Assembly: GCA_914767715.1 (NCBI GenBank)
Contig: OU612067.1
Coordinates: 7,316,001-7,380,000, forward strand
Source of the DNA: Membranipora membranacea
Lineage: Eukaryota > Bryozoa > Gymnolaemata > Cheilostomatida > Membraniporidae
Length of the DNA stretch: 64,000 nucleotides
Direction: 5' to 3'
This document shows, piece after piece, positions 35,101-47,435 of the stretch. The first letter of the stretch is position 1, and the number at the start of each line of letters is the position of its first letter. Under the pieces are notes generated by a model that was given only the letters and a program-made list of their open reading frames with translations, was not told the DNA's origin and searched no databases. The translations under genes and the position numbers were made by a program.

Positions 35101-38100
35101 TAGATTAGGAAGTTGGGTAGTGCACCAAGGCCCTTCTCATCAATTGTAAGTGGTCGTCATCGTCAAACTCTGAATGGGTAAACGAGGACACTTGTTTATC
35201 TTCCAATGACAACATACTCTTATAATGATGGAAAAAACATACAAATTCAGTCACATATTTTGTGAGTCAACACGAGTTGCCCATGCCTACACAGTAGGTG
35301 CACAACTCCTACTTTGAAATAATCTTACCTGACCAGGGAGGGTGGGATATCCCTCCCTACCTTGTCCACCTAGGGAGATGGGGTTGCTTATGCCTTGTTG
35401 TAAACCTTGAAGCCTATAATGTAATGCATATATATATGATGGTACATGTACTAGTAAATTCGAGGTGTAACAATATCCTGACATATTGCATGTGGAGTAA
35501 GAGGAGACCTCATCAAACTAAAATTTATTCCAAATTAGTAATGCAACTGCCGTATGTCATAAACATAACATTTCCTTAGTCTGTGTAGACCTTGTGTTTC
35601 ACCGTAATCTGTCATCCCACAAAGTTTGCTGTTTGGGGCAGCTGCCTGCAGCTGACGGTCCTTCTACAACAGCCAATAATATACGGGTAATGTGATAATA
35701 ATAATCACAGTAAGGCAAACGGGAATAACCGACGCGATCACTTGCCGAACAGAGGAACTATGCATTTGGCGGAACGGATAGATAAGCCCACCAACTATTT
35801 TGGTCAACAAAAATAAGTGCTCTTTTTTTCTAGATTTGTGTATCACCTCTATTACTTGCCGCTATTGTTTACCTGAGTTTGGTCCCACGGTTGTCAGGTA
35901 CAGAGACCACAGAAAACAGCAGCAACAAACACTAGTGACTAGTCTGGGCTCCAAACCAACAAAATATTGTTGGTTAGGAGCCCAGGTTAAATAAACCAAC
36001 CAGATTTTAGTGAGATAAACGGTGCTCTTGTAGTTGTAGTCGGGTTAGTCACCAAGTCTGATTCAATCAATCAAAATTTCATCGCAGATATGAAACACAG
36101 CCGTGAGTGGGAAATACTATATCTGCAGGCGCCCCAAGACATGGACAGACAGAGCAGTCGTGGAGTGGAGCACACATTTTGATGGGATCACTAGTGATAA
36201 CTATATTATTTTATCAACCATGTTTTTGACAGAACTTGACATAAAAAGTAAAATTGTACGATATGTAAAGAAATACAATTACTCACTTTTTTACAATTAC
36301 AGTTTTGAAAAAAAAAAGATTACACATCTTTTTGACAGATTCGGATGAAAATGTACTTGACATAAAAAGTAAAATTGTACAATATGTGCATGTAAAGAAA
36401 TACAGTTGCACACTTTTTTACAATTGGAATTTTGAATTAAAAAAAAACACATAACTTGAGCTCTGTTAGCCTGGGAAGGCTCTGGGGGGGGGGGGGGATA
36501 TATTGGGTACGTCGAAACAAAATTTCAAGGATAGTCTTTATCTTCTAGTGTCCAGGATAACCTGATCGTGTGGCCTGACCTCGAAACCAGGACATGTGTG
36601 AATATTCTCCAGCGTATTGAATTGGCCACACTCAATGTGGTAGTAAACCCAGTTTTTTTGCCTTACTTACGCGAAGTCATCAGCAACGAGAATTAATCTG
36701 TCGTGTTTTCCAGTGATATCCCGAAAGTGATGTAAATAAGAGATACATTGGTACATAAATATACTCCATTCTAGCGGAAATTGCCTCAATCCATATTAAA
36801 TTAGGCCAGTAATGCATTGTACAAACTGTCCGACAATGTTTGTGGTTTTCCTTTGTATCAACAATTATTCAGCATACCTAGCTTAATTGGTTTTTACAAT
36901 TACCCATGCACAGTTTTCTAAGATACCTGTCCATGACATACAGGTCAATGTTAATCCTTTCTGGTCCCTGATAAGAGAGCAAACAGCAATACAATATTTC
37001 GAGCTTACTGCAGCTACACTAAAAAGAAGTTAAGAGCAGGTGTCCTTTAGCATCCATTCAAACACCATCCACAATGTTCAGATTTTTAGGGGAAAATAAC
37101 TCTACTGATTGCTGAAGAGGTGATAATCCTACAACTACACATTTCTCAAACCTTGATAACACTAAGCCCTCTGTCAACAGGCCTGAGGATAAAAATCGTA
37201 AAGGCTTTCAAGTCCTTGATTTGCGTATACTGCTAAGACAACATGTGTTAGTATTACACGGGCAAGATTTCCTGACAATTAAAGAAAGTTTTTTGTGGCG
37301 TTGCAATCTAATTTTACCTGACAATGCATAGCTTCTTTGGATTTTTCATTTTATTTATTGCCAGCAGTCCTTTCTGCAAACGAGTTATGATGTTTCACAA
37401 ATGTATGGCAGCTGTCCTATTCCGGGAGAGGATAATTTTATTTGTAGTAATAAACGGTCTGACACCTGGAATATCAACTCCACTATGAATATTTGGCAAG
37501 GGCAAATTTTGCTTTTGTGATTAATCTAAAAATGTTAGTGCTATTAAGAGCAACTTATGGGAATAAGTTAATGATAGATAACTAGTAAAAAAAAAAGCCC
37601 ATCTGACCATCTCTGATAGTGATGTTACTCTCGTAGCACTCTACGCTGATTTTCCAAGTTGAGATTGATATTTAGTGAAATTTAACATTGATTAATGGGA
37701 AAGGGTTATTGAAGACAATTTCTATTGAAGATTTTAGGGTATTCAGATCCCTTTGTTCTAGCCACTGTTTATCTTTCAGATTAATTCTGACACTTCTCGC
37801 TTGTGGGTGAGCACAACTCCCATAATAAGAAATCAAAACTACATACATGTCATGTAGTTTTCGATGTGAAATCATTCTCAATTCAAGATATTTTTATGTT
37901 TTCACCTATGGCATTTATGACCCTGGCACTATGGCAATGGTATTATGCTCACTGACATTTTGTCCAAATGGCATTATGGCCGGGTATCCTGCTTACCACA
38001 ACACAATATCTGGTTATGGTCCACTGAGTTAGTGGCATATCATGATTGAAGTTTTCAATTGAACAAGAGATATAAGGTGGCAAGTGAAAAACGTTTGAGC

Positions 38101-40636
38101 TATGCTATCAGATTTCAATAATCAGGAAATTTGTTGTGCACATGTGTAGTATCTGATAAAAATAATTTAGTGGGCTAGCTGGATTAGAAATTCCTGTCCG
38201 AAGCAACATCAGTCGGTGATCCTCCCTATTATCTTACTACACTCCATCCCCTCTCCCAACCAGAGAGCGAGACAAGAGCACATGGCTTATGCTCTGAGGC
38301 ATGCTGTCTTCATCAGACGTAAATTTGTTCAGTTATTGGCCAATTATTCACCTCAATTGCGAGCTATCCTTTTAATGCAATTCTCAAGCTCATTTTTAGG
38401 ACATGATATTTGCACAAACCCTGTGTTATTTTATGTGGGATTCGATTACAGCAATTACCTGTACCATATATTATGCAAAGACAAACATGTCAATATAATT
38501 GGGCAAATTAAAAAACCAAAGCAAACATGATAAGAGGATAGGCGGCAATCATTAAGCTTATTCGCCTGTCAATAGACGTCTGAGGTCAAGGCGACCACAT
38601 TATTTACTAGGCGTGCATTCAGGCGAATGAAATGGCACTCAAAATTATTTTTAGCCAATAATAGAGGCGACCAAGTCTGATGAAAACAGCTTTACAACAG
38701 CGATTCGAATAAACACATTAATCACAATTTTACCATGTTTGTTATTGAGTAATGGCTGGTGACCTTGAGTTCTTTGCTGCTGTCCTGTTATCATAACCTT
38801 GACGCCTAGAATTAAATCTGTTAGCCACTTGTTAGGCGTGCTATCCGTTACTTTATAGTACATAATTCAAGATAGAAATGCAGGCTTTCCTGGAGCAGCA
38901 AACTACAGGCGCTACACTTGAACCAAGATTTCAGAAAGGCAAGTAATCAATTTATACATGTGCAATGAAGATATCATGAAGCCTAAGTTCTGTGACCGTT
39001 ATCAGCTAGTCACTGGTCACAAGTCATCATGTTTTTATTCCTTATTGGGCATGTCACCCTTCATGAACAGATTTGCTTTTGTTTCTAACTCACACTTGTC
39101 AGCCAAATATACTGATTAAGAAAATATGACACTCCAAACAATCTCTGCCGGTATTCAGTCTAGTCTGTCTGGCCAACCACTCCCATGAGAATAATTCTTA
39201 TAATGAACACTCTTTTCTACTGATAAACAGTTAGTAAATAGTCCACTCGGCTCAACATGATGATGGTATTTCAATAGATTTATGTATGTGAAGAACAACC
39301 AAATTTGGGCTTACCATCCCATCGGGTTCTATAATCATCTTCAAAAGCTTTGTTCATACATGGGAATTAGTACATACACTGTTGGAAGGCTATTGTTTCT
39401 TTTAGAAAGCCTAATTGTCATCAAATAATAAAAAAAAATTGTCACTGTAAAGAACACGTTTGCTAAGTATAGGTACTGTTGATATTTTTTGACAACAGAA
39501 TTATTTTTTGAAGGAGGCAATTTCATGACGATATCTGGCCAAGCGTTGCTGGATCACTTGGTAGTGTATACATCATCTTCTAGATCAAGTCGGTTTGTGG
39601 AATCGGACACTAATACTTTAGATCTGGAAGGATTAATATGGAGAAAGCTGAATTTCTCTGATGATGAACTCATAAATATCTCTAACTTTGAACGGATTAC
39701 TTGTAGAGCACGAGCAGATATCCAAATCACAGGTACCATTGCTCATTGATATTCACATCAGTAGATTGTGCCAAAATGCATAACAGACATCTTGCTTGTA
39801 CTTAGTCACTTGCCACTTGTGTATTCTGAAAGAAACTAATTGAGCTTGTTTACAGTACTGGCACAATTGAATATACAAGGCCCGGCGTGTGCTGACGCAT
39901 TTGTATAACTTGTGGTAAGGCGAATAACTGAGCCTATTGTAATCATATTAATTTGCCACTGTATACGAAAGAACCTCATTGAGTCTTTCTCTAATACTGA
40001 GATGATATCTGTGTGTATAAATAGCCAGCCACACCTCATTAAGAGTTCGCCTACTCTAAAGCCACAATATAGATTGTCTAAAGTTGTACAGGACTGTACC
40101 TCACATAAAATAATTGGCCGTGATAAGCTATTAATCCTTTAACTATTTCTGTCGATAGATCCCCGGACTGGGCGTTTAATCTGCAGAAATATCCCAGCAG
40201 TGATTTTATGGAGACAGACTTTCAGTCTACCTGATCAAAACCAGCAGCAGCATCAGCAGTATCAGCAGGATCAACAACACCAAAGAGATCTGGTTGGGCA
40301 CTTTCTGATTGCTTGTACATCGGATCAGTCCCAAGAGGTAAAAGTCAAACATTGTAATATGTAATAATTGTAAATTACACGATGCATGGTTTTCTTTTTT
40401 TAATCAAATCTTGAGGCTAAAAATTTGAAGAAATTACAAAGCTTGGTTTGGTGATGGTGTACGGTAATAAAGGATCTTTGAGTTTTTCTTGCTTTTAACT
40501 GCTACACTATTTTTGCTTCAGTATAATTTCACGATTTTGATCTTCTCTGTCAGAATATAAAGATACAATATAGAAATTTTTATTGTGATATTTTCAGGTG
40601 TATGAAGAACTCAAGGCTTGTCTGCAACGGTTTTAG
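32131..40636 (+). CDS. Unrecognised 167-aa protein, four exons
   Basis: Exons 32131-32182, 39499-39732, 40159-40337 and 40598-40636 have good splice sites and matching phases, total 504 nt. The first exon starts MAMEVTQQSG and ends at a strong donor (G|gtgagt). The second reads ELFFEGGNFMTISGQALLDH and LDLEGLIWRKLNFSDDELIN. The third reads DPRTGRLICRNIPAVILWRQ and then a glutamine-rich stretch (QNQQQHQQYQQDQQHQ). The last reads VYEELKACLQRF and stop. No signal peptide or membrane span, so probably intracellular. I do not recognise the family. The last three exons are well supported; the first is 7.3 kb upstream and linked only by phase and its initiator. Minus-strand exons at 33.5-37.0 kb lie inside this intron. 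Confidence 0.6.
33520..36967 (-). CDS. Unrecognised minus-strand gene, exon candidates
   Basis: Candidate exons: 36967-36927 (GPERINIDLYVMDR), a block ending at donor 36671 (YLHHFRDITGKHDRLILVAD) and 33661-33520. The last reads SCKNEDATMLAKMAGQML, HFEQAKSAREHYRLCEELAK and a stop. The phase of the second block's donor (GC|) fits the third exon (A TCC). The first and second fit only if the acceptor of the second, which I could not fix, is chosen to suit. The last exon is rich in charged helical sequence like TPR-type scaffold proteins, but I assign no family. A 70-bp partial copy of the second exon lies at 33131-33197. All of this is in the large intron of the plus-strand gene. Confidence 0.42.
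35105..35218 (-). CDS. Candidate terminal exon of a minus-strand gene
   Basis: It begins at an acceptor (tataag) in phase 0 and encodes 37 residues with SSFTHSEFDDDDHLQLMRRA and a C-terminus ALVHYPTS before TAA. The acidic, well-formed end looks like real coding sequence. It could be an alternative last exon of the gene with exons at 36.7-37.0 kb, though the phase does not match directly, or a separate gene. Confidence 0.35.
   Translation of the reverse strand, partial: SMLSLEDKQVSSFTHSEFDDDDHLQLMRRALVHYPTS
35944..35985. repeat. 42-bp near-perfect hairpin
   Basis: CTGGGCTCCAAACCAACAA, a four-base AT loop, then its reverse complement with one mismatch. No direct repeat flanks it. Confidence 0.8.
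36484..36497. repeat. 14-base G homopolymer
   Basis: Fourteen consecutive G in an AT-rich background. The length may be unreliable in an assembly. Confidence 0.9.
36968..39498. other. Intronic stretch with no firm gene
   Basis: A plus-strand block after an acceptor at 38264 (RARQEHMAYALRHAVFIRRK) has no clear donor. A minus-strand block near 39349-39317 (FEDDYRTRWD before a donor) has a weak acceptor. Neither is called. Confidence 0.3.
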
Positions 40637-41234
40637 GATTGACCTGAAGGTATTTGAAAGAAAGGACAACTTTTCTCAGATAGTAAAAGGTTTCCTTCAT
40701 CATGAATACTTTGCCAAATTGACCATTGTATGGTCATTAATATCAATAAAATGGTCTGAGTGCATGCATACCTTTTTTTGCAATTTTTCTGATCTCAAAC
40801 CATTCATTAAAAACACCATCAAACATCGTGGCTTTCACTAAAAAAATCAGTATTTTTTTTCTGGATTATAATACGCTCACATTTTTATGTGTGTAACATT
40901 TTCTTGACAATAAATACATTGAAGTCACAAAAAGTGAATAAATCAATCATCAGAATTTGCATAAGTAATATTACCGCTCTTGGTCAAAGTTGCCTCAAAA
41001 CTATAGGCTTCAATACCAGACAAACTAAATCTGTTGATTGTTGGCGAGTTGCCAAACATCAAATCTCAAATATTGCCTGCTAGATCACAGCATTAGCCAC
41101 AGCTCATGAACAGTTACAATTATGTGATACATAGTTGCAAATATCCTGACCAAAATAACAGACGGATCTGTGTTTGCCTTAGAGCAGCCTTTTGCTGCTA
41201 CAGGTAAATTATTGTTGATACACAATGTGCAGCT

Positions 41235-41525
41235 CTGAGACATGAGCTGGTCTCAGCAAAATTGAGCCTCGGAATTCCGAAGCCATTTGATTGGCCATCT
41301 GCTCTGGTGGCTACTCTTTCCAATGCGTGCAGATTTGGTAAATGGAGTTGGCCTCGTATATGTCAATGTCAGCTTATGTTTGTAATCAGTTCCTACAGGG
41401 AGTATCTCATTCTCCCTGATGAAAATTGCTATTAGGACCCAAGCAAAACTCATTGTTATTGCACATGCGCAAATTAAAGATGCATAGTTAGCCATCTACT
41501 TTGTGTTAATGATAGCTGAGTCAGT
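41235..41525. repeat. ~300-bp dispersed repeat, copy 1
   Basis: Shares aaaattgagcctcggaattc, cgaagccat.tgattggc and ttgcacatgcgcaaatt with the copy at 45834-46135, same orientation. The two copies flank the minus-strand antistasin-like gene. Confidence 0.8.
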
Positions 41526-42027
41526 TTGTTATATGCAGGTGTTGCAAAAGGCAGCAAGTAACCGTGTCCTTTTGGTGTCCAAAAAAACAATTGCTTCACT
41601 AACTCTGTTTATGATCACAGATTTCACATGATACCCTCATGTACTATTATATAATTAGGTTTTATGACAAACATGCAAGGTTACTGTTCAATAAGGTTTT
41701 TTTCCTGGATGACAATTGTGTATGCGGTCATCTTTGATTATCAATGAGGATCGAAATTAGGGCAACCTAACATAAACACAGCGTTTATGTATGGCGGTCT
41801 CACTAGGCTTCAAATCTATTCAGTCGGGAGCTCCCAGGTGGCCTCATTTAGTTCTGAGATTGGTAGTCTACTAAAAACCTGGAGCTTTGACTTACAGCAG
41901 AAAAAGATAACAAATAATATCGAGGATATCAACAAACACAATATCACTGTCAGATTGAAGGAGATGATGAATTTATTTATTAAAAAATATGTCATAAACA
42001 GCAGAATGTTATGATATTTCTCTTTTC

Positions 42028-42120
42028 GAGTTCAGTTCATGTAGAGTTCAAGTAAAGTTCAGGTAGAGCTCAGGTATAGTTCAAGTAAGTTCAGGTTCAG
42101 GTAAGAGTTCGGTAGTAGCT
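42028..42120. repeat. Degenerate tandem repeat (agttcaggta type)
   Basis: Runs of agttcaagta/agttcaggta units, about nine degenerate copies. Confidence 0.75.
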
Positions 42121-42685
42121 ATTGTTCTTGTGATGTTGCCAGCTCATTTTAAGGCCTGTAGATAATATCGATCCTTTCACAAACAAGTAAAATTTGACGA
42201 GAATAGACAGACATTAACTTGACTCGTAAGTGATATCCCTCATTGAGTAATAAAGTAATACCTGTGTCATTTATGCGTCAAAAATCAAACACAGCTGTAA
42301 TTCTCTGAACACATTATCGCAGAAACATCAGGAACACAAATACTACAGTGTTTTCTCATGGCTCACAATATGTAATCAAAAGCGTTAAAAACATGCAGAT
42401 TTTGATGAATTTTGGACTATTACTAGATGACAATTGGTGGCCACTTTGGTTGGTTAACAGTCAGGCCAAAGGCACAAATTATTGAACATGTTATGAGATG
42501 ACACTTTTACCTATAATATGATATTGAGCGCCAGCCACATTGTCATCGAACAAACTGTATACTGCCACAAGTGTATAACTGGCATAAGGCAGCTTGTTGA
42601 TCTTGAACCTTATATTAGATCTGGGCTGAGGTGTTGCTTTACTTCTTTATCTATTTACATACCACAACTAAACAACAATAATTAC

Positions 42686-45241
42686 TCACCTTCCTGATGG
42701 TGGCGAAATCACGAATTGATCTGAAATAATGGTAAAGATTGTCAACTGAGTCTGACACAAAATAGATGGTGGTGTCGGCATCATGGCATAGGTGCATTTT
42801 ATCCTCACCAAAAAGATGATTGAAAATCACCAAGGTGGTACCTACAGTGAACATGACTCACAGATAGATTCTATTTTTCGACAGAGTGTACTTCCAAGGT
42901 AATAACTTACTACACTCATCCAGAGGACAGCCACTGCGGTCTGTCTTCCTTCCACGGAGGCAGAACAGGTTGAAGTTGGTTAGTTTCTGACAGCCAGCTG
43001 AAATTTTATGATAAATATCAATATTATTTGATGCTGCACATTCATTTGAGGCAACATTTTCTTTTGTGACCAAAAAGATTTCAGCCACGTGACTAGCAAT
43101 GTATGTTTGATTTGATTTGCTTGGCCACACACAAACGTCTTAGATAGTTATTTGAGACTGCTTTACAATGAACATAGAGTAATCTACTTATTTGAACAAT
43201 AGCATTTGGCTGAGGAGTACTTGAAACTTACCACATTGACAACTGATTTGACAGCCGCAGGAATCCTTTTCATAGCCCCTGGGGCACACTATCTCATATC
43301 CTGGGGGGACAAGACCGCAGTCCCATATAATAGCAGGGCAACTACCATTTGGATCACATGCTAAATATAAAAAAATTCAATTTGAAGGAAGCCTGAAAAA
43401 AAGCCGGTTGTTGTGTTGGTTTTGAGGATCTCAATTGAGAATTGACAATTGTGTAGACATCAAGTCCACTCCAATCCATGTAAGCGATAAGTCTAGCTGG
43501 TTAGACAAACTTACCACACTCATTTTTAGGACATCCTCGTCTATCATATTTCCTTCCGAACTCACAATACAGATTTCCATCAACTTTTGGACACCGATCT
43601 GAATGAAATCAGTCAAACTTCAAGGTCAGGTAATAAGAGTACTTTGGGCATGTTTGTCAGGGTGGATCAAACCCTACTGCTTCTTAAATATATTCTCTGA
43701 TGATGCATAATGATTGTAATCAATTCATTCCATTGGCAAATTGTTAGGACATAAAACCTACTAAACTAGAAAGACTAAGCATTTACTAATTTTGCCTGAA
43801 GGTGACCTAATACTTTGGCATTTGACTTTAGGAAATTTTCTTAGTTCTCTCAATGTTATACAGGTAAAAAGGGAAATACCTACCACACTGGCAGCTCTCT
43901 ACGCAGCCACAGTAATTCTTCACATAACCAAAAGGACATCCGTAACCATACCCAGGAGGCCTCAAACCGCATTCATGGATTCCACATGGGTATGAACATT
44001 GACCTATAAGAACAACAACATTCTTTACGGCCTGAAAAATATCTCAAACAAATGAATTCTAAGTAAATCTGCATCTAGAATGTGATGATTTTGTTGAAAG
44101 GTGATAAGATGTTCTACAGCGTGGAAACCAACATGTTGGTTGGTCATTTATTGATCAAATGCAATCAAGATTCATTAATTTTTGTTACCCAAAGACTAAT
44201 AACTGAATTTCAATGTATACAAATTTAAATAGGATCAATACTTTGTAACTATGTTCTATATATTTTCAGACAGAAGATCCACTCACTTTCAGATATTCTC
44301 TGAGATTCAGGAGGAATATAGCACATAGAAACGGGTAAACCTGGTTTCATGTGATGACAAAATAACAGTGTGGGCTGTTGTGTTAGTATTTAAGGGGGAT
44401 GGAAGGGGATGGTGTCCCCCTTCCTACTTTGTTTAAGTGGATGCATCCTCACTATATATCATGACCAGTGTTTTCCAAAATATAGCTTAAAGACTCTGTT
44501 TGAGGCTGCTCTTTTGTATCACATCTTATTCTCCATATTTTATTCTATCATGTGAGCGATTTTCAGCTTTAGAATCTAAATATTGAGGAAGTTATGGCCT
44601 CTCAAACTTCCAGGGTGATTGCCTTCAATCGGCATTGGGAATAAGCGAATGTTTCCCTGGGGGATGTCACAACCATAGATATGTGGCATAGACATTATGT
44701 GTGATTATAAGTTAATACACTCATAATCACACAGATAAGATGATGATCAAAATTCAGACCTGGGTGGGAATCGAACCCGGGTCCCAATACCTATCGGCAC
44801 TTGGCTGATTCTTACTGCCGATAAAATTGCCGTCACCTTGGAAGTTTGAGAGGCCATAACTTCCTCAATATTTGGATTATAAAGCTGAAAAGTGCTCACA
44901 TGATAGAATGTAATATGGAGAATAAGATGTGATACAAAAGAGCAGCCTCAAACAAAGTCTTTAAATTGATGCATTTTCATTTGTAATCCCCACAGGGCCC
45001 CGGCGGACGTGGGCCCTGCACACCCAGCCTGGGTGGCATCCCCCTACCTCAGATTTCCAACTTCAAACCCTAGCGGGCTTATGATTTGGGAATAAAATAA
45101 AAACTTTAATGTAAAAAGAGATTGAGAAAACATATGGCACCAAAGAAAAAAAGATTTTTTGGGCCTCATGTAAAATCTTATTTCAAACATACCTGCCGCC
45201 AACCCAATGAATAGTGCCACTGATAGGATTACCAACTTCAT
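42686..45241 (-). CDS. Secreted antistasin-like cysteine-rich protein, A-B-A-B modules
   Basis: Six exons: 45241-45193, 44003-43884, 43598-43515, 43360-43232, 42997-42911, 42720-42686. Every internal junction is phase 1, total 504 nt, 167 aa. Exon 1 is a signal peptide (MKLVILSVALFIGLAA). Exons 2 and 4 are ~40-residue type A modules (GLRPPGYGYGCPFGYV...CGCVESCQC; CGLVPPGYEIVCPRGYEKDS...CQISCQC). Exons 3 and 5 are ~28-residue type B modules (CEFGRKYDRRGCPKNEC; CLRGRKTDRSGCPLDEC). The spacing C-x3-G-x3-D-x2-GCP-x3-C is that of antistasin-type domains, known in protease inhibitors and in secreted peptides of invertebrates. The protein should be extracellular; inhibition is only a family expectation. 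The last short exon (NQFVISPPSGR) is less certain. Symmetric phase-1 exons allow module shuffling. It is divergent to a paralogue at 47.4 kb. Confidence 0.82.
44477..44964. mobile_element. Fold-back element with a tRNA-like core
   Basis: Arms 44477-44619 and 44832-44964 are reverse complements with few mismatches (sharing gttatggcctctcaaacttc). The minus strand of the ~210-bp centre contains cccgggttcgattcccaccc, a B-box/T-arm-like sequence. It lies in intron 1 of the antistasin-like gene. Confidence 0.75.
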
Positions 45242-45374
45242 GCTGCAGACTCCAGATCGAATGTAGTCCAGTTAGCAAATGGCTATATGGTTACATAAAG
45301 TGCCATTTTATACCGTATTTTATTGGCAAGAATATTTGGTGACAAAATTAATTGCAACCAATTTCCCTTGATTT

Positions 45375-45808
45375 CCTTAAAAATTTGAGGAAGAAAGGCT
45401 GGAAATGCTTAATTACGTTACTCTGAAAACATGTGATCTACCGCCAAAATACTTCAACAGATAAGGATTCATATCCTGGTTTATGTTCTAACAACAACCA
45501 ATTATATTCTTAGTTTCTCACACAAATAATTCACCGCGTTATTAAATATAAAACTTGCTTTACATCTTTAAAATAGTTACATTTTGTTTACTGATATGAG
45601 GAGGAAAGGCGATAAAAGCTTAGTTATACCACTCTCTGTAAAAATGTAATCTACTGCTAAAAATACCTCAACGCACAAGGATTCATATCCTGGTCTTATG
45701 TTCTAACAGCAACCAATTATAATCTCAGTTTCTCACACAAATAATTCACCACATAATCAATTTAATACTTGCATTACAGCCCTAAAACAACTGTGTGTTT
45801 CTTAGTTA
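45375..45808. repeat. ~215-bp tandem duplication upstream of the antistasin-like gene
   Basis: Two head-to-tail units share aaggattcatatcctggt, tatgttctaacaacaaccaa and tttctcacacaaataattca (start of unit 2 near 45595). They lie 0.1-0.6 kb upstream of the start codon at 45241, a possible promoter region. Confidence 0.8.
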
Positions 45809-45833
45809 TTTGACATTCTGCGCATGCTCAGCT

Positions 45834-46135
45834 CTGGGCATGAGCTGATCTCTGCAAAATTGAGCCTCGGAATTCCGAAGCCATCTGATTGGCTACCTGC
45901 TCTGGTGACATATCCCCAAAAGCGTGCGGATTTGTTATTAATAGTTATCCTCTCTTGTCATTATTAGCTGATTTTGATTGACAGTTTATGCGGGGGATAT
46001 CCCATTTTTCCTTTCCAAAGTTGCAATCAGAACCCAAACTAAACTCATTGTTCTTGCACATGCGCAAATTCAAGTCACGCATGATGCATACTTAGCCTTA
46101 CGACACCTGCTTTGTGGTAATGATAACCTAGTTTA
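45834..46135. repeat. ~300-bp dispersed repeat, copy 2
   Basis: Second copy of the repeat at 41235-41525, same orientation, more diverged in the middle. Confidence 0.8.
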
Positions 46136-47435
46136 TCAGTGATCTACATGCCCAGTCAGATCACGAGAGTCAGTATGGTTATTTGATTATGATCTGTAAT
46201 TAACTCTATCTCCATTTGAGAATTCGATTCCATTTTGAATTCAGCATCAAAAGATTTGGTATATTCTTAGAATGCCAGGGCAAAACTGAAATATTATTGA
46301 CTCGCAGAAAAAATTATGTTTTTTCTCTGTTCGCAGTGGATAACAAGCGCGCTAACCAATTGCACCAATGCAATGCGCCATCTCACCATCCACAACAAAG
46401 AATGGGTTGACGGTGCCAATTAGCAAACTTGTCATTCACTACTCTGAGTTGTGTGCTTTATTTTTCACTGTCCACACTCCCTCTACAAACAGTTATTCAG
46501 TTTACCAAAAAAAGAGTGACGTAGAACTCACATCCCACTCACTTTTTAAATACATCTCATAGACAGCAGCATTTCATAGTCAGGTAGCTAGTTATACGCT
46601 AGTTATATATTGTTTTACATTGAAAAAGTTCATGGCTAATCTGGGTAAAAAATTATGGTTAGCATTAGGAATTACCACCACCACCTTGTATAAATCAAGC
46701 TTGTGGTAGCACAGTTACTCTTACTTGACCGACACGCCAACTGCCAATCGTCAAAGACGAATGAGGCAGCTGTACAAATTTGCCTGTTTTCCACATGCAT
46801 ATACCACCACAAAAATCACTGAAAAGATATCCTTGCTATCAATGTGTTGACATTCCATTTACAGCATACACAAATCAATATTAATTCTGATAAGGCTCTC
46901 ATTTTGTAAAACATGGCTGCCACTTCAACTGTTTCTATCCGTATATCAGGCATTATGACAATGGAATTTGGGATATGGGGTATATTCTCTAGAGGTTTTC
47001 ATTGATCTTTGCATCATCCATTGGCATTTTTGATACAATGTGTATGTCATGTTGGAGTCATGATAAATCCTGGTAGATTTTACAGTCGTGTTGTGACCTA
47101 CATGGTATTGTGGTACTGGAATTATGACAGTGTCATTGTACCCCTGGCAGTTGGTCTCGATGGCATTTTATCGCTAGCATTAATGCCAAATGTGCACAAT
47201 AATGACAATGTGCTGTGAAGGTCGTAGACTTCTTTGATTTCATCATTGCAAACTAATGAGGAAACCAAATCGCTAAACTCTAACTAATCAATAAAACAAG
47301 GAAACTTGTTGTGACTTGTGACATGTTTTTATTTTTGTATCATCCAATCGCAGAGTAAGGATCTCCAATATGAAGGACAAGCTGCAGACACAGAAGTGAG
47401 AGACTTGCCATTATATGAAGTTTGACGAACATATA

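Noticed and set aside
38264-38530. Plus-strand block RARQEHMAYALRHAVFIRRK after an acceptor
   Set aside because: No donor at a fitting place and the sequence turns intron-like; not called.
44755-44830. Minus-strand tRNA gene
   Set aside because: Only the T-arm/B-box part fits; no cloverleaf or proper acceptor stem.
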